A DNA stretch of 37,190 nucleotides from Bacteroidales bacterium (GTDB lineage Bacteria > Bacteroidota > Bacteroidia > Bacteroidales > UBA932): positions 1 to 37,190 of the forward strand of contig JAKSJG010000013.1 in assembly GCA_024398365.1 (NCBI GenBank), written 5' to 3'. How positions within the stretch are numbered: the first letter of the stretch is position 1; each line of letters opens with the position of its first letter. Both the position numbers and the translations under genes were made by a program. Of this stretch, positions 15,052 to 23,018 are shown piece by piece. The notes below the pieces were generated by a model that worked only from the letters and a program-made list of their open reading frames with translations, searched no databases and was not told the origin of the DNA.

Positions 15052-16758
15052 ATGAAAAAGATTCTGCTTTCTGCCGTTATGCTGCTGTCCGCAACATACG
15101 GTTTTGCGTGTACGAATTTGATCGTCACGAAGGGAGCTTCTGCTGACGGTTCCGTAATGGTGTCCGATGCTGCAGACTCTCACACACGCTACGGCTGTCT
15201 CGCCTATGTTCTTGCAGGTGACCACAAGAAGGGTGAGATGCGAGACATTCTCCAGTGGGGTTCCGACAAGCGCGGACCTTTCTATTATCATGGACAGATC
15301 CCGCAGGCTCCGCACACCTATAATGTGATGTGCAATATGAATGAGCACCAGCTCATCATCGGCGAGACTACCTGGGACGGCCGCAAGCAGATTGAAGATA
15401 CCACAGCCATCCTCGACTACGGTTCAGTGATGAACATCTGCCTCCAGCGCTGCACCACTGCGCGTCAGGCTATCCTGATGTTCGCAGAGCTCACGGACCA
15501 GTACGGCTACTGCCAGACAGGCGAAAGCCTTTCATTTGCAGACAAGAACGAAGCCTGGATCATGGATATCTATCCGCGCAGGCCTCATTATGACAAGAAT
15601 GGTGTGAATACCAACAAGGGTGTCGTTTGGGCTGCACGCCGCATCCCTGACGGATACATCTGCGCTCATGCCAACAATGCCCGCATCATGAAGATCGACT
15701 TCAACGACCCTGAAAACTGCCTCTATTCCAAGGACGTGGTTGACGAGGCCCGCCGCAACGGATGGTACGAGGGTACGGATGAGGATTTCAGCTACGCTGA
15801 CACCTACTGTCCTCTTGACGCACAGGGTTATATGCGTTCCTGCGACAACCGTGTATGGAGCTTCTTCAACCGTTTCGGTGAGGAGGATATGTACCAGTAT
15901 CTTGACTATGTGATGGCTGACAATCCTTCGCACAGACTTCCGCTCTGGGTGAAGCCTAAGACCAAGATTTCAGTCGAGATGCTTGCTGCTGCAATGCGTG
16001 ACCACTATGAGGGTACTCCATTTGATATGAGGAAGGGCGTAGCTGCCGGCCCTCACGAGTGCCCTTACCGCTGGAGGGACAATGACTGGACAGTTGACGG
16101 TGTCAAATATGCCAACGAGCGCGCCACCGCAGTTCAGCAGACAGGTTTCTGGTTCATCGGCCAGGCCCGCAGCTGGCTGCCTGACGAGGTGGGCGGTATC
16201 ATCTGGTTTGCAGTTGACGATGCCGGCACAGCTCCTCTCACACCGGTATATGCATGCTCGCAGGACATTTCAGACCATTACAGATTCGGCAATGGCAGTC
16301 TGATCGAATACTCTGCGACTTCTATGTTCTGGGTAACCAATCGTATCGCCCAGCTCTGCTATCTCCACTACAATACTACCGGAGATGAGGTTGCTGATGT
16401 TATCAAGAAGCATGAGGCCGAGATGGTTGCAAAGATCGCTGAGAATGACGTGAAGGTGCTCGATATGTACAACAAGTCCCCTAAGAAGGCTGTGAAGTAC
16501 CTCACCAAGTTCTCGATTGCCGAGCAGGACGCACTGTTCGAGCAGTGGGACAAGCTTGACAAGTATCTCCTCGTCAAGTATATGGACGGCAATATCAAGA
16601 AGCAGGATGAGAACGGCAAGTTCATCACTTTCGAAGGCCGCGATTTCGCTCCTGTCAGCCCTGCTGTCAAGGGTCTCAACCCTGCCTTCAAGAAGGCTAT
16701 CGTCAATGAAAAGGGCGATTTCCACCGTGTTCGCCTCTTCGAGAAGGTTGACAAATAG
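15052..16758 (+). CDS. C69-family dipeptidase (exported)
   Basis: A 568-residue protein. A signal peptide ends just before C20 in 'GFACTNLIVTKGASADGS', which is the N-terminal nucleophile position of C69 (PepD/U34) Ntn hydrolases, so C20 is read as the catalytic residue and not as a lipid anchor. 'IGETTWDGR', 'AWIMDIYPRR' and 'CPYRWRDNDW' fit the family. Such enzymes cleave dipeptides in the periplasm. The gene is one base from fabF and is followed by a terminator. The link with fatty acid synthesis is positional only. Confidence 0.88.
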   Translation: MKKILLSAVMLLSATYGFACTNLIVTKGASADGSVMVSDAADSHTRYGCLAYVLAGDHKKGEMRDILQWGSDKRGPFYYHGQIPQAPHTYNVMCNMNEHQLIIGETTWDGRKQIEDTTAILDYGSVMNICLQRCTTARQAILMFAELTDQYGYCQTGESLSFADKNEAWIMDIYPRRPHYDKNGVNTNKGVVWAARRIPDGYICAHANNARIMKIDFNDPENCLYSKDVVDEARRNGWYEGTDEDFSYADTYCPLDAQGYMRSCDNRVWSFFNRFGEEDMYQYLDYVMADNPSHRLPLWVKPKTKISVEMLAAAMRDHYEGTPFDMRKGVAAGPHECPYRWRDNDWTVDGVKYANERATAVQQTGFWFIGQARSWLPDEVGGIIWFAVDDAGTAPLTPVYACSQDISDHYRFGNGSLIEYSATSMFWVTNRIAQLCYLHYNTTGDEVADVIKKHEAEMVAKIAENDVKVLDMYNKSPKKAVKYLTKFSIAEQDALFEQWDKLDKYLLVKYMDGNIKKQDENGKFITFEGRDFAPVSPAVKGLNPAFKKAIVNEKGDFHRVRLFEKVDK

Positions 16759-16774
16759 TCACTGACATTATATG

Positions 16775-16810
16775 AAAAATTGCCAGTCCATAAGGGCTGG
16801 CAATTTTTTT
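16775..16810 (+). terminator. Terminator of the acpP-fabF-dipeptidase unit
   Basis: AAAAATTGCCAG (16775-16786) pairs with CTGGCAATTTTT (16797-16808), followed by further T's. It begins 16 bases after the dipeptidase stop. Confidence 0.9.
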
Positions 16811-16815
16811 CTTAG

Positions 16816-17105
16816 GGGCTATATCTCAGTCGGCCCTGCTGCGCAGGTATGCATTGCCGAAAAGTATCACGGGGCTCTGCCCCGAACCCCGCCGCTACGA
16901 CCGCTACCCCATTAATGGGGCCCCACTGCGGTCTTCGCTAGCGCCTGATGGCGCCTTGTACTTGCATGACGAGGTCGCGAGGGTGTTTACAGCAGGCATA
17001 TTGATGCCTGCGGCCCGAGCAGCAGGGCTTTAGCCCGCCGTCCGGCTATGGTTTCGGTCAACGCATATCCTGTCTCCGCTTGACGGGCCGACTGAGATAT
17101 AGACC
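16816..17105. mobile_element. MITE-like noncoding element, 290 bp, with terminal inverted repeats and 6-bp direct repeats
   Basis: The ends are inverted repeats: CTATATCTCAGTCGGCCC (16819-16836) is the exact reverse complement of 17085-17102. Three more bases per side (GGG and ACC) extend the repeat with one mismatch. TCTTAG occurs directly outside both ends (16810-16815 and 17106-17111), like a target-site duplication. Inside are compact hairpins: CGGGGC/GCCCCG (16871-16885), CCCC-ATTAAT-GGGG nested in GACCGC/GCGGTC (16900-16934), GCAGGCAT/ATGCCTGC (16993-17012) and GGGCT/AGCCC (17026-17037). No ORF with a credible product is present. It lies between two convergent genes and fills most of the 371-base gap. 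It could instead be a structured RNA. Confidence 0.65.
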
Positions 17106-17129
17106 TCTTAGTATTTGATCAAAAGTCAT

Positions 17130-18737
17130 TTACTTGAGCACCGTGTAGGTGATGCGGAGCTTCGGATGTCTCTCCGCCTTGGTGCCGTTGAGCTTGCACT
17201 GATTGTAGTACAGATAGTCGGTGTAGTAGTAGGTCTCACCGGATGATGAGGAGGATGAACCGTAGCCATAGCCATAACCATATCCGTAGCCGTAACCATA
17301 AGGATCGTAGCCGTACCCTCCGTAACCATAAGGGCTGTAGCCATATCCTCCGTATCCGTAAGGACTGTAGCCGTACATGCCACCGTACATTCCGCCATAG
17401 CCGCCATACATTCCGCCGTATCCGTAAGGGCTGTAGCCGTAGGAACCGTAACCGTAAGGGTCATAGTAGCTGTATGGATTGTAATAGCTGCTGGATGAGG
17501 AGTCGTCCTCAGTATAGGAAATGGTCGGTATGATCCAGAGATCGTCCTCGTCAGTCACATCCTTGACATCCTTCTTGAGCAGAGCCTGCAGATAAAGGCC
17601 CGCATCCGGACGGTAATACATCAGCGAGCGGTTGATGTCTCCCTTGTCGTAGCTGCTTATGTAGATCTCGCTGAGAGGAGTGTAGATCGAGTAGTCGCCG
17701 TTGTGAAGCCTGTTGATCAGGTACATGTTCTTCGGCATGCGGTCGAGCTTGTCGTAGTCACCGTCATATTCGAACGGAAATTCGAAAGTCGCCTTGGAAA
17801 TGATGATCTGGCTTGGGTTTATATCCTCGCTCTTCATCCACTCTTCAAGCATGGTTCTGAGCTTGATGCCGCTGATATATGGCTTGATGCCGCAGTAGCC
17901 TTCGTACAGTATCTCGTCGGTCGCGTCTTCCGCTTCCATGGCGTTGTTGCCGCACTTGATGGACATGGTGTTGCCGTAGGTGCCCAGAACGAAGTATGCT
18001 GTGGTGTCCCTGCGTATGCCTGCCGCATTGGTGGATGTGTATTTGATGGCAGCGTAGCTGGAACCTGTGCTGAACTTGCTGATCCTGCCGCTTCCGCTCT
18101 CGCCATCCACTTCGTCAGTCGAGAAGTACAGTCCGTAAAACTTCTTCACGAAGAGTTCAGTGCTGTCCAGTTCCTCCCTGGTCATGCGGAAGAGTTCCTC
18201 GCCCAGTTCACGGGAAAAATAGAATCTCAGTGTGTCTGAACCCATATACACCGTCGAGCCTTTGGTCGCGCTTCTCGTGCTGATGTGCTCCGGCTTGATG
18301 GAGTTGTTGTATATCATCGTACTGTCTATTTCCTTGTTGAGGAAATTGACGTAGATGTTCTGCGGGATGAATTTCTGGTCGTCCTTGAGTGTGACGACGG
18401 TGTCCTTGATCACATCGACATACATCTCCTTGAATACGGGATTGCCGCCCCAGTCGATGGAGTCCTTGCTCGGTGTCAGGGAAAGGGCTGATCCTACCTG
18501 GACTTTGCCGAATTCGCCACCATTGATGGAGCCCACGACAATGGCCTGTGACAATGTTGACTGAAGGCTGTCTGACAGGCGCTGTCCTACCGGAAGGTCG
18601 AACTCGGCTGTCTTGATTGAAATGTCCTGATTGGTCGGGACAAAATCCACCCCGAGCGTTTTGTCGGTGTTGATGCAGGAAACTGCAGAGAGCATCGCCG
18701 CAAAGGAAAGTGCGGCTATCTTATTTGCTTTTCGCAT
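17130..18737 (-). CDS. DUF4270-type lipoprotein with Gly/Tyr-rich repeat
   Basis: A 535-residue protein with a lipoprotein signal (SAVSC, C21) and, after it, 'LGVDFVPTNQDISIKTAEFDLP', the DUF4270 start. The function of that Bacteroidota family is unknown to me. Residues of about 410-500 are a low-complexity Tyr/Gly/Pro stretch with repeated 'YGYSPYGYGG' units, 'GGMYGGYGGMYGG' blocks and a final (GY)n run and poly-Ser. The family sequence resumes after it with 'YLYYNQCKLNGT' and the end 'HPKLRITYTVLK', so the repeat is an insertion in a loop near the C-terminus. The start overlaps the end of the GT5-like gene by 17 bases. The repetitive DNA (about 17250-17500) could change length by slippage in frame. 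Confidence 0.85.
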   Translation of the reverse strand: MRKANKIAALSFAAMLSAVSCINTDKTLGVDFVPTNQDISIKTAEFDLPVGQRLSDSLQSTLSQAIVVGSINGGEFGKVQVGSALSLTPSKDSIDWGGNPVFKEMYVDVIKDTVVTLKDDQKFIPQNIYVNFLNKEIDSTMIYNNSIKPEHISTRSATKGSTVYMGSDTLRFYFSRELGEELFRMTREELDSTELFVKKFYGLYFSTDEVDGESGSGRISKFSTGSSYAAIKYTSTNAAGIRRDTTAYFVLGTYGNTMSIKCGNNAMEAEDATDEILYEGYCGIKPYISGIKLRTMLEEWMKSEDINPSQIIISKATFEFPFEYDGDYDKLDRMPKNMYLINRLHNGDYSIYTPLSEIYISSYDKGDINRSLMYYRPDAGLYLQALLKKDVKDVTDEDDLWIIPTISYTEDDSSSSSYYNPYSYYDPYGYGSYGYSPYGYGGMYGGYGGMYGGMYGYSPYGYGGYGYSPYGYGGYGYDPYGYGYGYGYGYGYGSSSSSSGETYYYTDYLYYNQCKLNGTKAERHPKLRITYTVLK

Positions 18738-19560
18738 TGGAAGTCAGAATTTTATCATAAAAGGCGTCATACTGTCTGATGTATTCCGTCTCCTGAGTAC
18801 CTATCTTATAATAAGGGAGGACAGGGAGCTTCCTGGCCTTGGCGGCGTCGAGAAGTTCCTGTGCCGGATTTTCAGTGCCGAGGATGATGCCGTCGGAATA
18901 CTGGATGGCCAGTTTCGCAAGATTTGTGCCATTGGCCTCCTTGATGACTGTGGCATCGGACTTCTTGAGATTGTCCGTCATGGCCTTGTCTATGGTGTCG
19001 TCCTGGAGCTTCTCGTCCAGCACTTCATCATAGAGTGACAGCACGACCTTCGCCTCCTCGAAGATAGGGTCATTCTTATAGACCTTCTTGAGGTACATAG
19101 GGATGAAATGGGATATCCAGCCCTGGCAATGGATGATGTCAGGCTTCCAGCGGAGTTTCTTCACGGTCTCGAGCACTCCGCGGGCAAAGAAGATGGCGCG
19201 TTCGCCGTTGTCCTCGAAGAATTTGCCCTCTGCGTCGCGATACACTGTTTTCCTCTGGAAATAGTCCTCATTGTCAATGAAATAGACCTGCATTCTGGCA
19301 GCCGAAATGGAAGATACCTTGATGACAAGAGGCTGGTCCACGTTGCCGACGACAATGTTCATTCCGGAGAGCCTTATGACTTCGTGGAGCTGGTTCCTCC
19401 TCTCGTTGATGCAACCGTATCTCGGCATGAATGACCTGATCTCCTTACCGGCTTCCTGTATTCCCTGCGGCAGGTAGCGTCCTGCTACAGCGATGTCGGA
19501 CTCGGGCAGATAAGGGAATATTTCCGAGTTGATAAACAATACTCTTTTCGTTCCTTCCAT
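18721..19560 (-). CDS. Short GT5-like (glycogen/starch synthase N-domain) protein
   Basis: The start is taken at 19560 (MEGTKRVLFINSEIFPYLPES, 279 residues) because the upstream ATG lies at the transcription start. 'RVLFINSEIFPYL', 'GKEIRSFMPRYGCI', 'ERAIFFARGVLETVKKLRWKPDIIHCQGW' align with the N-terminal Rossmann half of GT5 synthases. The KTGGL ADP-glucose motif near the N-terminus is replaced by PESDIAVAG. The C-terminal GT-B half is missing, so I doubt that it makes glycogen. Short proteins of this type occur next to DUF4270 genes in Bacteroidota, and the 17-base overlap with that gene supports a joint role. It may be regulatory or non-catalytic. Confidence 0.75.
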   Translation of the reverse strand: MEGTKRVLFINSEIFPYLPESDIAVAGRYLPQGIQEAGKEIRSFMPRYGCINERRNQLHEVIRLSGMNIVVGNVDQPLVIKVSSISAARMQVYFIDNEDYFQRKTVYRDAEGKFFEDNGERAIFFARGVLETVKKLRWKPDIIHCQGWISHFIPMYLKKVYKNDPIFEEAKVVLSLYDEVLDEKLQDDTIDKAMTDNLKKSDATVIKEANGTNLAKLAIQYSDGIILGTENPAQELLDAAKARKLPVLPYYKIGTQETEYIRQYDAFYDKILTSNAKSK

Positions 19561-19592
19561 AATCGTTGGTCGTTTTAAGGGCAAATTCGATA

Positions 19593-19600
19593 CAAAGATA
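19593..19600 (-). promoter_or_regulatory. -7 element for the GT5-like/DUF4270 operon
   Basis: TATCTTTG on the minus strand, 32 bases before the start at 19560. No good TTTG at the usual distance was found. Confidence 0.55.
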
Positions 19601-19614
19601 ATAAAAAAATTGAT

Positions 19615-19622
19615 TACCTTTG
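19615..19622 (+). promoter_or_regulatory. -7 element for ftsX
   Basis: TACCTTTG, 17 bases before the ftsX ATG at 19640. It is back to back with the divergent element at 19593-19600, so the two promoters share a very short region. Confidence 0.55.
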
Positions 19623-19639
19623 AAGCGTATTACTGTACA

Positions 19640-20518
19640 ATGGTAAAAAAAGAAAGAAATATCGTCCGCCGCAGACTTCTGCGCTCCTATATCACCTCGG
19701 TGATAAGCATCTCGCTGGTACTCACATTGGTCGGGGCTTCGGCCATTTTCGGCGCCAGTGCCTCCAATGTGGCCTCTTATTTCAAGGAGAACATGGCAGT
19801 GTCCCTCATACTCAAGCAGCATGTCACTGAAGACCAGGCAAAGCTGTTCGCTGACAGCCTTTCCACGGCCGAGCATGTCCGCAGCGCGGATTTCATATCC
19901 AAGCAGCGCGGTGCGGAGGAGCTCAAATCCCTGCTGGGCGACGATTTCCTCAGTGTCTTCGAGAGCACCCCGGTGCCGGCTTCGGTTGAGCTCCACCTGG
20001 ACGGCGACATGATAGCCAAGGACTCCCTCGCCTTGCTGCAGAAGCATTTCATGCAGGACGAGAGGGTGGAGGAGGTTGTCTATCAGGAATCCATAGTGGA
20101 GACCCTCAATGCCAATATCACCAGGATCACCAGGATACTGTTCATAGTGATCATCCTGCTTCTGATAATGTCATTCGCGCTGATAAACAACACGGTGCGT
20201 CTGAACATCTACGCGCGCAGATTCACCATCCACACGATGCGGCTTGTCGGTGCGAAGAGGTCCTTCATCGCACGGCCTTTCATGAACCAGGCGATATGGC
20301 AGGGCGCAGTATCGGGCCTGATAGCCTGCGCCATCCTGTACGCCGCCATCAGCTATGTCAAGACATCCAGCGACCTACTGTACTCGCTGTTCAACATGAC
20401 TCTGGTCTATGGCGTTTTCGCGGGCATCATCCTGCTCGGCATACTGATATGCTCCCTGTCAGCGCTTTTCGTCACCCGCAGGATAGCATATTCATCCAAG
20501 GATGACCTGTATTATTGA
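19640..20518 (+). CDS. ftsX: Cell division protein FtsX
   Basis: A 292-residue membrane protein starting MVKKERNIVRRRLLRSYITSV; the upstream extension of the frame precedes the promoter and is rejected. One TM helix near residues 18-40, an extracytoplasmic domain to about residue 165 ('KENMAVSLILKQHVTEDQ' then 'SVELHLDGD'), then three TM helices with 'ARRFTIHTMRLVGAKRSFIARPF' between them. This is the FtsX topology. With FtsE it controls cell-wall hydrolases at the septum. It heads a set with DUF3098 and uppP, a normal Bacteroidota order. The ftsE gene is not in the window. Confidence 0.93.
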   Translation: MVKKERNIVRRRLLRSYITSVISISLVLTLVGASAIFGASASNVASYFKENMAVSLILKQHVTEDQAKLFADSLSTAEHVRSADFISKQRGAEELKSLLGDDFLSVFESTPVPASVELHLDGDMIAKDSLALLQKHFMQDERVEEVVYQESIVETLNANITRITRILFIVIILLLIMSFALINNTVRLNIYARRFTIHTMRLVGAKRSFIARPFMNQAIWQGAVSGLIACAILYAAISYVKTSSDLLYSLFNMTLVYGVFAGIILLGILICSLSALFVTRRIAYSSKDDLYY

Positions 20519-20539
20519 TAAATCAAAATTTTAAGAATA

Positions 20540-20773
20540 ATGGCAAATTTCTCCCTTCCGTCCAAGAATGTGAAGCTTATCCTTGTCGGCCTCATCGTGA
20601 TGGTCTCAGGATATATTCTGATGATAGGCGGCGGATCAAGCGATCCGGACGTGTTCAATTACGCAATGTTCGATTTCAGGCGCCTCGTGCTTTCACCGCT
20701 TCTGGTGATTCTCGGCATTGTGATCATCATTATCTCCATAATGGGCAAAAAAGCTAAAGGCGGCGAAGAATAA
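20540..20773 (+). CDS. DUF3098 small membrane protein
   Basis: A 77-residue protein with two hydrophobic helices (about residues 12-30 and 50-68) joined by '[25 protein letters not shown]', the hallmark of DUF3098. Its function is unknown. It lies between ftsX and uppP, as in many Bacteroidota, and its stop overlaps the uppP start by one base (TAATG), so translation is coupled. Confidence 0.9.
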   Translation: MANFSLPSKNVKLILVGLIVMVSGYILMIGGGSSDPDVFNYAMFDFRRLVLSPLLVILGIVIIIISIMGKKAKGGEE

Positions 20774-21567
20774 TGGATTCAGTGCAAGCTATCATCCTCG
20801 GCCTGATCCAGGGACTGACCGAGTTCCTGCCTGTGAGCAGCAGCGGACATCTGGCAATCGGCAAGCACCTGTTCGGCGTTGAGCCCGACCTGTCATTCGA
20901 CATCGTCGTGCATGCGGCCACGGTCCTCGCGACCATCGTCGTGTTCCGCAAGGAGATTCTCCAGCTCCTCCAGGGTCTGTTCAAGTTCAAGTATAATGAC
21001 GAGACGAAGTACATCTGCATGATCCTCGTATCCATGATACCGGTCTTCGTGGTCGGAATGTTCTTCAAGGATTACGTCGAGGCTCTCTTCGGCAGCGGAC
21101 TGCTCGTTGTGGGCTGCGCCCTGCTGGTGACTGCGGCACTGCTTTTCTTCAGCGAATGGAGGAAGAAGTCGCAGGATGCTGCAAATGCCGGTGACGTGAC
21201 ATATAAGTCGGCCCTCTGGATGGGTCTTGCGCAGGCCGTAGCAGTCATTCCGGGTCTTTCCCGCAGCGGTTCCACCATCGCCACGGGACTGATCTGCGGC
21301 GTTGACAAGGGCAAGGTGGCGCGATTCTCCTTCCTTATGGTGCTCGTGCCAATACTGGGAGAAGCTTTCCTCGACCTCGTGGGAGGTGACGCGGCTTCCG
21401 GTACCATCGGCGGCTTCCAGCTCGCCCTCGGCTTCGTGGCGGCCTTCATTTCCGGCCTCTTCGCATGCAAGGTGATGATATCCATCGTCAGGAAGGCGGA
21501 ACTCAAGTGGTTCGCCCTCTACTGTGTGATCGCGGCCATCGCCTGCTTCATAATGAATTTTGCATAA
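20773..21567 (+). CDS. uppP: Undecaprenyl-diphosphatase (UppP/BacA)
   Basis: A 264-residue integral membrane enzyme that dephosphorylates undecaprenyl diphosphate so the carrier lipid can be reused in wall and surface polysaccharide synthesis. The two family motifs are present: '[18 protein letters not shown]' near the N-terminus and '[16 protein letters not shown]' near the middle. Length and about eight hydrophobic segments are normal. It overlaps the DUF3098 gene by one base and runs directly into lpxH with no gap. Confidence 0.96.
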   Translation: MDSVQAIILGLIQGLTEFLPVSSSGHLAIGKHLFGVEPDLSFDIVVHAATVLATIVVFRKEILQLLQGLFKFKYNDETKYICMILVSMIPVFVVGMFFKDYVEALFGSGLLVVGCALLVTAALLFFSEWRKKSQDAANAGDVTYKSALWMGLAQAVAVIPGLSRSGSTIATGLICGVDKGKVARFSFLMVLVPILGEAFLDLVGGDAASGTIGGFQLALGFVAAFISGLFACKVMISIVRKAELKWFALYCVIAAIACFIMNFA

Positions 21568-22320
21568 ATGGCGGACAGCGGCAGATATTTCTTCGCCTCC
21601 GACGTGCACATAGGCAGTGCGTCGGATCCCGACAATATGGCGGAGAAGCGTTTTGTCGCCTTCCTCAATTCCCTTCCCGATGATACGGCCGGGCTCTGGC
21701 TGCTCGGGGATATCTTCGATTTCCGTGTCGAATACCGCGATGTCGTCCCCAAGGGCGGCATACGCGCGCTCGGTGCCCTTGTCGCTCTGGCGGACAGGGG
21801 CGTCAGCATACATTATGTCTGCGGCAACCACGACTGGTGGCTGACGGACTATATGGAGAAGGAGCTGGGTGCGGAGATCATACGCGAACGCTACGTCATA
21901 CGCGAGATTGGCGGCCTGCGCATCTGCCTGGGGCACGGTGACGGCCTGGGACGCCGCAGCTTGGCTGAGCGCTTCATCTTCAGGCTGTTCAGGTCGCGGG
22001 TGTGCATAGCGCTGCTCAAGGCCCTGCCGCCGCGCTGGATATTCTCGTTCGCGCGTGCATGGTCGGCCTCAAGCCGGAAGCGTCACAGCGGATATGTCTT
22101 CAAGGGGGAGGAGGATCCTCTCTGGAAATTTGCTGAGCAGCTGAGCCGCACTGAACGTGTGGATGCCTTCATATTCGGGCACCTGCACTACCGTGTCGAA
22201 GCCTTTTTGCCGCGCGGGGAGCGTTTCTTCGTCTTGGGGGACTGGTCCACCGAAGGACCGTTCCTGAACCTTTCCGGTATGTATATCTCCGGCCGTCTTC
22301 TGCCGAAGATGGATATGTAG
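21568..22320 (+). CDS. lpxH: UDP-2,3-diacylglucosamine diphosphatase, LpxH type
   Basis: A 250-residue calcineurin-like metallophosphoesterase. Metal-binding motifs are in order: 'SDVHIG' (D12, H14), 'GDIFDF' (D48), 'GNHDWW' (N87, H88), 'GHGDGLGRR' and 'FGHLHY'. LpxH releases UMP from UDP-2,3-diacylglucosamine to give lipid X in lipid A synthesis. Context with uppP supports an envelope role. The ATG follows the uppP stop directly. The last 133 bases overlap the convergent DUF4294 gene. Another phosphoesterase of the same fold cannot be excluded without an alignment. Confidence 0.88.
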   Translation: MADSGRYFFASDVHIGSASDPDNMAEKRFVAFLNSLPDDTAGLWLLGDIFDFRVEYRDVVPKGGIRALGALVALADRGVSIHYVCGNHDWWLTDYMEKELGAEIIRERYVIREIGGLRICLGHGDGLGRRSLAERFIFRLFRSRVCIALLKALPPRWIFSFARAWSASSRKRHSGYVFKGEEDPLWKFAEQLSRTERVDAFIFGHLHYRVEAFLPRGERFFVLGDWSTEGPFLNLSGMYISGRLLPKMDM

Positions 22321-22928
22321 AGGCCGTCAAAGCCTCCTTTGTGCCATATCCCGACAAGCTGCTCGAGGTCTCTGTCCTGCCCGAACTTGTCATAAGGCTG
22401 CTTGAGGTTGCCGCCGAATACTTTGGCCACGCCCTGCCAGAAAGTGGCTGTCGGTGAATCCAGATATCTCTTCAGTATGTAGTACGGAGTCTGACCGACT
22501 TCCCTGTCTATCAGTCGTATCATCATCAGGCCCTGCTTCAGCGTGAGCTGGCGGAATATAGGCTCGAAGTCCTTCAGAAGGTCATCCTTGAGCTTTGCCA
22601 GATACTTGTCCTGCTGCCTGTCGGTATAATGGTCGGCCTCGAAGAGGCTGTCGGTCTCGTGTATGGTCTGGGCGATGAACAGGGCGTATGGATAGGCCTT
22701 GCTGAAATTGTGGACCCTCTTGTAATATTCGCGCCACTGGCGCTTGCTCATCCTCTTGGAGCGCGGTGAGACCACCGCCGGCATTATGTCATCCACATAG
22801 ATGGTGTCGTTGCCGCTGATGATATACGGCATGGCGTACCCGCTCACCGGTTTCGGTTCCTGGGCACACAGCTGGCCGCCGAGGAGGAAGGCCAGCAGCA
22901 ACACGGTCATTAATTTCCTTGTCTTCAT
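22188..22928 (-). CDS. DUF4294 exported protein with basic C-terminal tail
   Basis: The start is taken at 22928 (MKTRKLMTVLLLAFLLGGQLCAQ), giving 246 residues with a signal peptide ending near residue 23. 'GNDTIYVDDIMPAVV' and 'YYKRVHNFSKAYPYA' fit DUF4294, and 'REVGQTPYYILKRYLDSPTATFWQGVAKVFGGNLKQPYD' its core. Function is unknown to me. The last 44 or so residues, 'RPEIYIPERFRNG' followed by a Lys/Arg-rich end, lie antisense to the end of lpxH and look like an extension beyond the conserved domain. It is divergent from the GltS-type gene. Confidence 0.82.
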   Translation of the reverse strand: MKTRKLMTVLLLAFLLGGQLCAQEPKPVSGYAMPYIISGNDTIYVDDIMPAVVSPRSKRMSKRQWREYYKRVHNFSKAYPYALFIAQTIHETDSLFEADHYTDRQQDKYLAKLKDDLLKDFEPIFRQLTLKQGLMMIRLIDREVGQTPYYILKRYLDSPTATFWQGVAKVFGGNLKQPYDKFGQDRDLEQLVGIWHKGGFDGLYISIFGRRRPEIYIPERFRNGPSVDQSPKTKKRSPRGKKASTR

Positions 22929-22937
22929 TCTGCAGTG

Positions 22938-22945
22938 CAAAAGTA
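22938..22945 (-). promoter_or_regulatory. -7 element for the DUF4294 gene
   Basis: TACTTTTG on the minus strand (TAnnTTTG), ten bases before the chosen start at 22928. The nearest upstream TTTG on that strand is 24 bases away, slightly long. Confidence 0.45.
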
Positions 22946-22961
22946 ATACAAAAAAATTGCT

Positions 22962-22969
22962 TATATTTG
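22962..22969 (+). promoter_or_regulatory. -7 element for the GltS-type symporter operon
   Basis: TATATTTG fits TAnnTTTG, 49 bases before the ATG at 23019. An AAAGGAG stretch lies near 22985-22992. No consensus -33 element is visible. Confidence 0.5.
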
Positions 22970-23018
22970 CAAAACCCTATCAACAAAAGGAGTACCAAAA
23001 CAAAATTATCAATCTAAT

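Noticed and set aside
15109..15114. Lipoprotein anchor at C20 of the C69 dipeptidase
   Set aside because: The Cys followed by TNLIV and the GASADGS motif marks the C69 N-terminal nucleophile.
17241..17500. CRISPR-like array in the repetitive DNA
   Set aside because: The repeats are short, in frame and code for Gly/Tyr units; there are no spacers of constant length.
19529..19639. Longer FtsX start
   Set aside because: The upstream segment covers the divergent promoters and has no similarity to FtsX N-termini.
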